From Saccoglossus kowalevskii (taxonomy: Eukaryota; Hemichordata; Enteropneusta; Harrimaniidae), in NCBI RefSeq assembly GCF_000003605.2, contig NW_003120422.1:339965-358601 (forward strand): a stretch of DNA of 18,637 nucleotides, read 5' to 3'. Below are positions 7,502 through 18,137 of the stretch, piece after piece. How positions within the stretch are numbered: position 1 is the stretch's first letter; each line of letters begins with the position of its first letter. Position numbers and translations under genes: made by a program. The notes below the pieces were generated by a model, which did not search any database, was not told the DNA's origin, and saw only the letters and a list, made by a program, of their open reading frames with translations.

Positions 7502-9424
7502 CCTGTTGGACTGACTGGATAATTGAATCGGGTTGCCGGCTGTGAACAAACTGAATGTGTCGGTGATAACGGCATACCATTGGATGGAGTCAAATTACCA
7601 TAACTGATTGATCTAAACCAATCATCATCAAATTCTTTGAGCGACAAAGATGTGGGATACAATTTTTCTGATGTTGTTGAACGAATACTATTGCTTCGTA
7701 TGAGCGGTGATCCAGGACTTTTTGGCGTGGATATTCCATAACGTTCACTTGTTGCTCTACTATTTAACGATAACTGACTAGATCCCGAATCCATGGAGTC
7801 AATACTCCCACTTTCCGAGATACTGTTGCCGAGGCCGCTACCGTACGGACCAAGATTCATCCATGCTCCGGGACAGGAATATATGGATGCCATGCTGGAA
7901 GTGTGATTGCGGTACGGATCTTTTGGATATGTCTGGTAGTTTATGTTATTGTTATACATAATTGACGGAAAGTTGAGTTCAGCATTAGATGACGAATGAC
8001 CATGCTGTCCCGGTACATGAAGGTGATTCTGTCCAATGTTCGAAGGCGTTTGTGTTTCGCTTGACGTAACATTCCTGCTGCTACGCTGATTTAAAGAAGT
8101 CATATTCCCAATCAAGGTTGCATGAGGATTGGAAATGATGGTATCACTGAATGCACTGGGAGACGTGCTGCGGTTCGAATCACCTTTCCCACGTCCGAAT
8201 AACCGCTTCAACGACGGCGATGATAGTCCATGTTTTGCCGCTACACCAAGATCTTTTATACGCATCGGCGGGGAAGAAATCTCCACGTCAGAATGACTGG
8301 GATAACTATTTCTTACTGTAGAGTTAGAGTGAACTGTCGATGTACTGCTCGGATGTTCATTATTATTATTACTAATATATCCATTTTGTTCGTTTGTTTG
8401 CATTTGCTGAGTAGAGGCACATGTGGTTTGATGAAGACCCTGAGATAGTAGCTGTTGTTCCTGGTGATGCTGAGCTAATAACTGCTGCTGCTGTATCTGC
8501 TGCTGGTTTAACATGTGTTGCTGATATAACTGCTGTTGCTGTTGCTCTTGTTGTTGTGCTCGAGCACTGGCTACCGTCTTAGAGCCACTGGAGCGTGGAA
8601 GAGTACTAGAGTTCACTGTTTTACTTGTATTACTAATGTTGTCGTCTGTCTGTGAGTTATCAGCATTAGTATTCGGTTTGTTAGATTTGGCACCAGGAAT
8701 TCCTTTCAAACCAAAACCGAAATTAGGCACTTTTGATGAAGTTTTGTTTCCATTCGGAGTTCCACCAGCAGTTGGCCCTCCTGGTCGTCGATAACCAAAA
8801 TTTGAAGAATACTGATTTCGAGAATTTGACGACTTCTTTAATTCTTGCGCATTTTTACCGCTTTGCTGAGGTTTCGTACCCGATTTTTTATCATCATTCT
8901 TTGCAACGGTCTTTCCTTTCATGGTTTTCTGAGAGCTTGATTCCTTTTTATCTTTTCCTGTAGTTCGACGACTATCCTTATCGGACTTTGTACTTCTCCC
9001 TGAGTCAGACAAATCTGAATTGCCTCGTCGCCATTTATCATTCGGCAAATTAGCATTCTTATCCTTCACCTTACCGTCAATGCTTTTATCAGCATTTTCT
9101 TCAGTCGGAGAATACTTCCTCCAAACATTTCCGGAACTGGAGCTGCTTCTTTTCATCCCGTATCCGGAAACTTCACCGTCTGGAACATCTTCAAACCCAT
9201 CAGTGAAATCTTCACCTCCATCCGCAGAATTCCTGGAATTCCTGCCTGATCCAGATTTATCAGACATAGCTTGTTCAGATTTAGCCCGTCTTCCGGTTGA
9301 CGGAGTGTTAGGTGTGGATGAAGAACAGCTAACTGATGATCCTGTTATATTCTCATCCGTACTCATCTCAGCTATTGTATCACTGATTCCACTACTAAGG
9401 GAACTGCTATCTTCATCATCACAG
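7502..9424 (-). CDS. NAV: Neuron navigator (NAV) large internal exon, Ser-rich linker
   Basis: This exon encodes 640 full codons of a NAV family protein. NAVs are large microtubule plus-end-associated proteins that guide neurite growth and cell migration. The acceptor reads TTTTGCAG at 9425 and the donor AGG|GTAAGT at 7501. The exon starts with one base of a split codon and ends with two (phase 2 at both ends). Numbering from the Met at 9366: the SSGISDT-like motif lies just before it, KWRRG is at 111-115, FGYRRP at 190-195, a Gln/His-rich run at 271-308, SSPSLKRLFG at 382-391, SMASIYS at 491-497, SIDSMDSGSS at 521-530, IRSNSIRSTTSE at 556-567, DDWFRSISYGNL at 581-592 and VSPTG at 618-622. 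These follow the order of matching blocks in vertebrate NAV1/2 as I recall them. The rest is low-complexity Ser/Asn/Gly/Lys and probably disordered. The Met at 9366 is internal, because the frame continues 19 conserved codons upstream to the acceptor. Which vertebrate paralogue is closest is not decided. Confidence 0.94.
8443..8556 (-). repeat. Gln/His-rich low-complexity coding segment
   Basis: Residues 271-308, counted from the Met at 9366, are mainly Gln with His, Leu and Tyr, encoded by mixed CAG and CAA codons. Mixed codons argue against recent simple CAG expansion. It lies inside the Ser-rich NAV linker and keeps the frame open. Confidence 0.95.
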
Positions 9425-9956
9425 CTGCAAAAGACAAAAAAATCTTATTTACATTACACACTAAGAGAGAGAAGAGAGACTGTTGCGCCAGCCATGACTG
9501 ACAGTGAGTAAGAAGTTTATTTCTAACTTTGAGGGGCAGCATTTTTCCAGGGAAAATATACTTAAACATTGGTCAGATTTCAGAAAAAAAAAAGTTTTGA
9601 GGGTCAAATTTGGGCAAAAATGATACAATTTCCATCAAAAACTGCCTTTTCCCACCCATTTAAAATTGAATTGTTGGTAATTTGCAAAGCCAGAAAAAAT
9701 ACAAGAACAGAGTTGATGTTTTAGGTTTGAGTGGCAGATGTATGTGAACATTTTTTTTGAGTGTCTTTTTCTTGAATAACACTTCACCATCTCATCTTAC
9801 CCCCCTCCTTCAAATATCACATATTTTTATCTAACCCCAACTCACACCTCAGTAATTCCATCTCACCACACATGACTTCTGTTACACACCAGTCTAGGAA
9901 TACACGTAATACAATTCATCTTCTACTCACATTAAAACATGTACAAACACACGTAC

Positions 9957-9978
9957 CTGTCACTAAGAACATTTGATA
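9957..9978 (-). other. Candidate upstream NAV exon end (weak)
   Basis: A donor-like GTGACAG|GTACGTG on the minus strand ends at 9957 in phase 2, which is the phase the 1,923-bp exon needs. Reading back in frame gives SNVLSDS joined to CDDEDSSS. That loosely resembles the DADSWDDSSS context at this junction in vertebrate NAV2. GTGCAG just upstream would make a 22-nt microexon. The frame stays open well beyond that (through AIMRYLRFKSAV), so a longer exon is also possible. No convincing polypyrimidine tract is visible. Coordinates are the minimal version. Confidence 0.25.
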
Positions 9979-10337
9979 CTGCACTCTTAAATCGCAAATA
10001 TCTCATAATCGCATTATAATGACAATGCAAACTTCCATCTGTCACACACCATTCATAATTTTTGCACTCATACACCATATATAATATGTGTGCAATATGG
10101 TAGTAATTTAATCATAGAACATTCAATTATTATTATAATGCTAAAATACAATAAACTCGAAAACATAATACATCATCCTCTGTAGATTTATTTTAAAATA
10201 TTTCACAATAAACCAAACATGTACAATTAATATGATTAAAAACTGAAAACCCAAGTTGTGAATAACATAATACGATGACAAGATGATTAGGTTTGATTTT
10301 ATCCTAATTTGGGAAAGTTCAGACGCTGATCAGGGAG

Positions 10338-10390
10338 TACCGTATTTGCTCTATTAGTAGCGCATGTTCTTAAATAAAAGAGTGTTAACA
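10338..10390 (+). repeat. Dispersed repeat copy B
   Basis: TACCGTATTTGCTCTATTAG followed by AGCGCATGTTCTTAAAT is a second copy of the element at 6238. It probably marks one end of an interspersed element whose other parts are not recognisable here. Confidence 0.65.
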
Positions 10391-11368
10391 AAATAATTTG
10401 TATTTTAATAATTCAGATAGTATACAGTTTCTGGTTTATTCTGTGAATGCAATATCATGTTTAATATTTTAAACCTTGCCAGAATTGTTTTTGTACCAAC
10501 ATTTTTTTCATTTTTTGGCAAAAACATGTATGCAGTGAACCAAATCTGTATCAATATCTGGTAGAAAAAAATATGCAAATTGATAGCTCTGCAAGTACTA
10601 ATCATGGTGAACTTTGCAGTATGGTTAATCAATTAAAATGCTATGATGGTGAGAATGGATTGCACAGTTATACACCACACGTAATAAACTGATGACATAG
10701 TGTTAATGTAATGCAGTATGAATCACAATCTTTATAAATAAACTCTGTCTGTGTGTTCATCTGTTTCAGATACATGTATAAACAGAATAAACTTTCTAGT
10801 TTGGTAATTTTTCAACCAAACATTTATCCTATTTTTCCATCATAATCATAAATGATTATTAATTTTGTTTCATAACTACCGTAAAACAAAACAAAACAGG
10901 ATATCTTAATGGCCACTCTATTTTCTGTATAACGCGGAAAACAAAAAACAGGGACAAGGGATCATAATTTTACATTAAGAATACTGGTACTGTAATACTA
11001 ATAACGTTTCACTGTGTTATTCCATAAAAACACATATGTGAGTCCTACCCATGTCCATACTTTGCTCCAAACTTGGTTTCATGCTGTGATTTTTTCCCAA
11101 CCCCCTCTTCCCATTTAAAATCTTCCCTAACCCTACTGTCAGTGAAAACTTGCTTGTACGGTAGTACAAAATAAATCAACATACCCCCACCAAATATTAA
11201 TACCACTGACGAGAAATTACATCATTAATAAATCAGTATGCTCTAAATGTGATAAACATGACAATCAGTGAGAAAGAAATACCAACACAAACTCAAAGAC
11301 GCAGTGAACCCCTCTTGAGACAACAAAGATAAATACAACCACTGGGACAGAATAATTTTGACACATAC

Positions 11369-11388
11369 CTGAGTGAAAGAGATTGCAT
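11369..11388 (-). other. Candidate alternative first coding exon of NAV (weak)
   Basis: A good donor (CACTCAG|GTATGTG) lies at 11368 on the minus strand. It leaves two bases of a codon, matching the phase of the 1,923-bp exon. An ATG at 11388-11386 is in frame and would give MQSLSLS joined to CDDEDSSS. This could be an internal-promoter first exon, or the end of an internal exon using the CCCAG acceptor-like site at about 11410. No promoter signal was recognised and a donor in the right phase is expected by chance one time in three. Confidence 0.2.
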
Positions 11389-12571
11389 GAATGGAATACA
11401 CTGTCTGGGTAACACATGTCATTTTAGCGGTCTATCTATTCAATCTATTTTTAAACAAGCCGTATCCAATCTGTCACCACATCACCTTTGATGAACTCTA
11501 TAATTGGAATAATCCTAACATGCCACCGCAGAGAGAATCTACATACAAAAGTCATAATTAAATTAAATTAAACTGAAATATTATTATCTGCAGTAGAGAT
11601 TGGTCAAAGACCAATTTATCTTTGCCACAGAAGCCGACACAATATCCCCCTAACCCAATACACACACTAAACATACTTTGAATTTGTATTTTTGTTCTTT
11701 AGTTTTTTTTCCTGTACTTTTACTCTCAAGTTTTTTTGAGTAACTTTATTATGCATGATATTGGTTTCAATAAAAATGTAGAAAACCTAAACATTAGGGG
11801 TATGTCTATAGTCAATCTATTCAATTATATTTTATGGAGTGTTTCATAAATACATTATTTGGTTTACGATATGTGCATTTCAAATAAAGCAACTACGGTA
11901 TTATTAATATCAATATAACAATTTTTACATCAATTCCATCAATTATTTTGTTGGAAGGAAAGAAGACGATAAGTAATGGGACAGCCATTATTCAAGTTTC
12001 TAGACTTCGAAAAGTTCAGGAAAGAACATCAGCAAAAGAATTGTTGATAAGTTACATATATTGCTGTAATTTCCGGGTGACTTGCACTATAAACTAGGCC
12101 TTTCACCTCAATTGAGGACATGCCTTCCTAACTAGATGTATAATCTATCCTTAATAGAAATGACTTTTGACCTCCATGTACTGATTAAAATTTGCCAACA
12201 ATCTGGTATTAAAGTAGGGTTAAATTGCAGTTTGACTCCCGCAATGTGCTAATGTATTTGTTACACGCCAGAAGTTTGAAAAACCGTCGTGTAGGTTCTC
12301 ACCATCGATAATCAGATGTCTTAATATGAGAGAGCAAATGCATAGAAACTTATCGAGTACTCGTATCCATTGACTTCGTCATATATTATTAATCAAACAT
12401 ATTTCAACCAATGGCCACACAGATTGCAGTGGATGTTTGGAAATAGACGAACAAAAATGAGCAAGATTATCATCGTATTCCACAGACTCGAACATTTGCA
12501 TTAATTAGTATTTCTCAAAGTTCTTGTATAAATATTTGGTATTATTTACATGTATATGTGAGATAACAATA

Positions 12572-13170
12572 ATGAAGTTTTACCTGGATTAATATGATAA
12601 AGTTTAGCTGGATTAATATGATGAAGTTTTAGCTGGATTAATATGATGAAGTTTTAGCTGGATTAATATGATGAAGTTTTAGCTGGATTAATATGATGAA
12701 GTTTTAGCTGGATTAATATGATGAAGTTTTAGCTGGATTAATATGATGAAGTTTTAGCTGGATTAATATGATGAAGTTTTAGCTGGATTAATATGATGAA
12801 GTTTTAGCTGGATTAATATGATGAAGTTTTAGCTGGATTAATATGATGAAGTTTTAGCTGGATTAATATGATGAAGTTTTAGCTGGATTAATATGATGAA
12901 GTTTTAGCTGGATTAATATGATGAAGTTTTAGCTGGATTAATATGATGAAGTTTTAGCTGGATTAATATGATGAAGTTTTAGCTGGATTAATATGATGAA
13001 GTTTTAGCTGGATTAATATGATGAAGTTTTAGCTGGATTAATATGATGAAGTTTTAGCTGGATTAATATGATGAAGTTTTAGCTGGATTAATATGATGAA
13101 GTTTTAGCTGGATTAATATGATGAAGTTTTACCTGGATTAATATGATGAAGTTTTAGCTGGATTAATATA
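12572..13170. repeat. 25-bp minisatellite, 24 copies
   Basis: The unit begins ATGAAGTTTTAGCTGGATTA and ends ATATG. Copies 3-22 (12621-13120) are identical by eye. Copy 1 (12572-12596) and copy 23 (13121-13145) have ACCTGG in place of AGCTGG. Copy 2 has lost one T and reads ATAAAG. Copy 24 ends ATATA. Total length 599 bp equals 24 x 25 minus the lost base. Stops occur in the frames examined, so it is non-coding. There are no unique spacers. Confidence 0.98.
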
Positions 13171-13945
13171 CTTTAATTTACTTTTTTTTTTAATTGTTGT
13201 CTTCATTATGTAAAACATGCAGTATTGACATCTAGAGAAGTTGACTGTTTATTTTAATATAGACACCTTGTCAAGTAAATCTGTACGTGCAATAAAACAC
13301 AATCACACATCTGTTGCTCTGACAGGACTGAGAAAGTTCACATAAATGTGATCACAAAGAAACATGAACCTGTTATCTAAACTGATTACGATCGAAAAAA
13401 TGACTTATAATGCACCAAGGGAAATACACAATGTAATATAAGCTGTCTTCCCTATGACCCATATAAAATGGAATAATCCTGCAGGTGTATTACAACCTGG
13501 TTGAGTCCATTATGAAAGTTTCTTGTACGTAAGGGGTGCATTTTAAAATCTGTACACCTTTAATAAAAACAGTTTTAACAAGAGGAAGCCAGCAGCTGAG
13601 TTTCAGTTGACACTAAAAGAAACATTCATAAGATGCAGGTTTTTGTCAATTTTTTTTGTACTTTGTGTTATATTTAGGCGATCATAAATTATACACTACC
13701 CAGGCCCATTCTCAAGACCAAATTCAATGAAATTTCAACTTATTTTACAGGAATATTACGTTTTGCATGGAATCCATATTGAAAATGACGCACCATACCA
13801 TACCATGCTTTACGATTGGGTAATTTCAAAGCATACAGTAAAACTTAACACTTTCATGCTTTACGAGGGGCGTATCTCCAGCCCTGATCAAGTTCACGAA
13901 AGACTGATATTGACATGTATACAACGAGACATGCTGCAAGCAGAA

Positions 13946-14259
13946 TTAACCTTTTCACCACCAGACTTTCTCTCCCAAATTTGTCTGCACTTTTCTCGCA
14001 TATCACCTTCAATATTTCTGGAAATGAACCCTATGGTAATTTTGGAGCCAACAGACAAAATTTGAATCAATTTTCAGTTTTTACTCAAAATTTTTTTGCA
14101 CTTTTCTATAGCACATTGGGACAAAAATTGCCAAATTTGTTGAGTAAAAACTAAAAATTAGTTCAAAATTAGGGTTAATATTAAGAAACATTGAAGAATA
14201 TAAGAAAAAAAAAAGTGCAGAAAAATTTGGGCGAGAATGTTTGGTTGTGAAAGGGTTAA
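13946..14259. mobile_element. TTAA-flanked piggyBac-like MITE
   Basis: Both ends are inverted copies: TTAACCTTTTCACCACCAGA from the left and TTAACCCTTTCACAACCAAA from the right. About 44 of 51 terminal positions match, ending in a shared CTGCACTTTT. Each end carries TTAA (13946-13949 and 14256-14259), the piggyBac target-site duplication, followed by CC(C/T)TTT. Further inward a second inverted pair (CAGTTTTTACTCAA against TTGAGTAAAAACTA) makes the 314-bp element one long imperfect hairpin. It has no transposase. The family assignment rests on the TTAA and the terminal CC. Confidence 0.8.
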
Positions 14260-17200
14260 AACTAACTCTTTGTTACAATAGGTATAGATAGTTCTGTATT
14301 CAACATGCTGAGTATAGTTTGCAATTCTGCAGGTATACAAGACATATTAGAACACCAATAAGGAGCATACACTCTGGGGTAAAGTTAGTCCCTCTTAATA
14401 CAAAGCAGTTCCGCATAATTAAACACGACAGAATATCAATTAAGATTTATTTTGCGATAACATTCACAACTATCATTAAATTGACCCCAACTTGTTTTAG
14501 GTGTCAGATAATTTCACTTTTTATACACTAGACAGATCAAGTAGATCACCTAAAGCAAGACCAGAGAAATCTGCAGGGTAACTACCAGTGTTTATTTGAA
14601 TAGTGATAACTTAGAGAGAATAACTATTTCAAGTAACCATTAAAATAACACCGAGTCCAGGCTGAAGTACTCCCAGTTGTAGGGACATACCAATTATATT
14701 ATGGGGGTCTACATGTATAGCAAAATTGCATCACAGGTACTTGCAGAAGTACTTACTAAGGGACAGATCAATTTACTTTATGGGGAGAATTGTTAATGCA
14801 GGCAGAGGTGAGCCAAAGGAAAAGTGCAAGGCATTATTTTTATGAATATTCTGATGCAGGCAAAAATACATTGACAAAGTTTTTTTTTTTAATGTTTTTT
14901 TATGCCAGGCGACACTCAATGTCACTGTTGTCTATCCTGACTTTTTATTTTAATGTGCAAATTGCAAGTACTAGTGCTGAAAAATAGGGCATTTTTGCCA
15001 CAGAAGAGGTATTCATGTTTGGGACTACATGACAGGGCTGTGCGGCCATCTCTCTATCAAATGGCAGAGTTAGGGATGCACCAATTTTTTTTTAACACAA
15101 ATACCTTGATGAAATAAAGCCTATATGCGAATTCTTGCGTGCATTGTCATAGTATATATCAATATTGCTAGTATGTCTAAAACATTAACAATGACAACAA
15201 CGAGAACGGATTACATATCCTTTATCTTAATTTAATATCACTTGTAATGAACCTAAAATTTCCATGAAAATGAGTTTCTGATAAGAAATAAATTCTTGAA
15301 GCGGAAGAGAATAGAACTTTAGAGTAGAGGCTTGACCCAAGAGACGGTGTTTTAGTTGAAGAGTAGATGCCGACATTACAGGACTATGTTTGTTTGGGCA
15401 ATAAACGGAAACCCAATGAAAGACACAAACAGTTCTCACTTCAAAGAGTTTTGTGAGAGTGAGTGTGCTGGCTTTTAGCAGAGGATAAACAAAAACGTCT
15501 GGTGTTTTCATTTGAACAACAGGCTGATAAGCCTATAGGGGGGATGAGTGTTTGTACAGTGTACGTACTCCGAAGTGTCAAAAGCAACGATTTTCAACTC
15601 TTTTCAAAACGTATCATTGTAGCAGGCCATTAGCAGTATTGCAGTGTGTACAATGTATGTGTGCTATTCTGGTATGAAGCAATTTTCGTAAATTACGCAA
15701 AGTTGGGGAAATCACGTATAAGATTTTATTGGGTTACATCATAAGGTATCACAGTGGCGTACATTTCATCACGGTGAGCAGCTATAAATAAACCAAATTG
15801 CGAAAATGATAACGTGGCAGTAAAAACAGATTACAGTATTTTGAAAATAATCAGTAATAGTGTTATTAGCGACCAGACAGTACATTGTTAAGTCATGTAT
15901 AGGTACTTCTATAAAGAAGAAACGAGTTCAACCCTTCAGTGTGCTAAACTGCTGATTTGTAAGGAACGCATCCACTATTGCTTGACCTGAGATTCAATCT
16001 GTTGTGGGTTGGAACTGCTCTAGAATAAGTTTGTGTGCGTATAAGATCCGGACTGTCTTCACCGTGCTAATAGATTTCGTCTGTGGCTAATGAGGTCTGA
16101 GAACACACCTGTAAATGGAGTGAGTTATGCAATACGTGTGTTCTAGACAGTAAAACCAAATGGTATGGGGATACAGTGATAAATGAACATCCTGCTAATA
16201 AAGATAGCTTGCTCAGTTTGAGAAATGCTGCTATGTAACATCAGCCACCCCCCTTTATGACAAATTATCATAATTAACAGGAAAAGTAAAGGAGCACAAT
16301 AAGACGCTTATAATAAACGAGTTCGCCGAAGGCAGTAAATGCATGAATAGATCAGAGACATGGTAAGGGGATGACCATTAAAACACAGGGAGGGCAATAA
16401 ATTTCTAGGGTGCAGATTTATTATCACCGCACAAAAAAGAGTTTCTAATATGGTCTACTTGTGTACCTTGATTGAATGGAGTACAACGAACAAATGCTCG
16501 TAGACATATCGGTATAAAATGAGTTCATGGGAATTGGTATCAATGTATAGATTGTAAAAGTACTGTAGAAAACGTTGAAATAGCTACATGCCATTTTAGC
16601 AAATTTAACTCCACGCATGAATTAACAGAATCTTAATTTAGCTAAAGTGTCAACAATCTCATTGTGAGAATAAACTTTAGATTAGCGACATCTTAATTTT
16701 ATAGAGAAATTATGGATTAGCTAAAATAACATGCTAGGTAAAAAGGGGGTTGTTGTTTAGAGTAGTTTTGTACATCAAATTTTACTAGTCACTATTAAAT
16801 TTATTTGGTCTACGGTTTATTTGGGAGAGACTTAGTTTACGGTTCAGGCATGGTCCTGCTGGTGGGAAAACAGCTACAAATTAGCTCTTTTTCATTCATA
16901 GCACATACCAACACTTCATAAAATATTTGACATCTGCATGAGATATTTGCTGCTGAAAGGGATACTGTACTGTACACAAAAATATGACAATCACTTTGAG
17001 AGAATACATAATTCCTTGATCATATTTATGAAATCAATTCTTGAGTTTGACTCGCTACCCCACTTTTATATGGGACTCGCACATCGCATACACAGAATGA
17101 AACCAACATAGGGAAAACCGTTAGCAATGATTAATATTATAACTGTACTAATTCTTATGATGATGGCTGCAGGATTCCAACCCCATGTTGATTTGGTATG

Positions 17201-17344
17201 TTTTGATCCTGGCAGCCAATGTGTGAAGGACAGCTCCTGAGATATCACAGGACATTCTAAGATTACTTCCTGTATAAAATACTAGGTTTTACTAATATAT
17301 ACAACAAATTTGCTTTATTAAAAATGCATACACACCGGTTACTC

Positions 17345-17590
17345 GCAGCCTAGTGGTTGTCGCATCAGACTCATGACCGGTAGACCCAAGTTCAAATCCT
17401 ACCTTAGGCTGAACATAAAAAGGGTCGACCCCTACCCTGGGTGAGTGTGCCACAGACTCAATGGGAAGGCTTATTCCACTGACCGAGATTCATTCACTAA
17501 CGAATGCGACTTTGGGGGAAACTTGGTTAAGGTTCGCAGGTGCTTGTGTTTGACCAAGCCTGGTTGACGCTAAGATAGCACATTAAAATT
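17345..17590 (+). mobile_element. tRNA-derived SINE
   Basis: A degenerate tRNA-like head spans 17345-17412. CAGCCT pairs with AGGCTG as the acceptor stem, TAGTGGTTGTC resembles the A box, CTCATGA sits in the anticodon-loop position (CAT), and AGTTCAAATCC (17389-17399) is a good B box. The anticodon and T stems are mismatched, so it is not a working tRNA. An unrelated body of about 170 bp follows, ending near AAGATAGCACATTAAAAT. The 3' limit is approximate and no clear target duplication was found. Confidence 0.75.
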
Positions 17591-18137
17591 GTCATTTGAT
17601 GAAGAGATGAGCACACAGCCATGTCATGTAGTACCGTATTACTGTGGTAATAATGCATTATGTGTCAGCACTAGTACTTGCAGTTTGCATAAAAAAACTA
17701 TTTAAAAAAAAAATGCATCATTGGATCATTAAGATCACAGACACACATCTAAGCGTACATAAACTACTAAACAGAACACTGAAAGTCTTTTTTCTACTAA
17801 GATCGTATTTTGAAATGGAATTACAGTATAACCCTATGAGAAAATGCTACAGTAAAATCATTGTTGCTATAAAGCACACATACATGAAAAAAGCCTTTTA
17901 TTTACTACATACTGTACTGGATATGACCTGTGTAGTCCAGCGAAACAACCTGTTTTAATAGATTTCACTTTTTTTCTTCTTAGAATCTAAAGTTGTAGAG
18001 AGTTTAAATAAGCAGTTCCATCGCTGTAAACAGCCTCTCTCCTTTAATACAATGTTTGATTATTTCAAAGACCCAATCAGTAAAAACAACAAGCAGCCTA
18101 TCGGCTGAGATAGCTCCGCTGTTAGCAATGCACATTT

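Noticed and set aside
9364-9366. ATG of the 622-codon open frame as the NAV start codon
   Set aside because: The same frame continues 19 codons upstream with the conserved SSGISDT-like motif to a TTTTGCAG acceptor, so this Met is internal.
9020-9511. 163-codon plus-strand open frame
   Set aside because: It lies antisense to the NAV exon and its peptide resembles no family; it is a shadow of the coding strand.
12572-13170. CRISPR array
   Set aside because: The units are directly adjacent with no unique spacers and the genome is clearly eukaryotic.
13727-14065. 112-codon plus-strand frame
   Set aside because: Its second half is the left arm of the TTAA-flanked hairpin element and the protein has no recognisable motif.
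15227-15511. 94-codon minus-strand frame as an upstream NAV exon
   Set aside because: The peptide does not resemble any NAV block and no well-placed splice sites were found.
17345-17412. Functional tRNA gene
   Set aside because: The anticodon and T stems are mismatched and a SINE body follows without a terminator; only the promoter boxes and acceptor stem survive.
17644-17958. 104-codon plus-strand frame after the SINE
   Set aside because: It is Lys/Leu/Ile-rich AT-driven sequence including an A-run, with no recognised domain.
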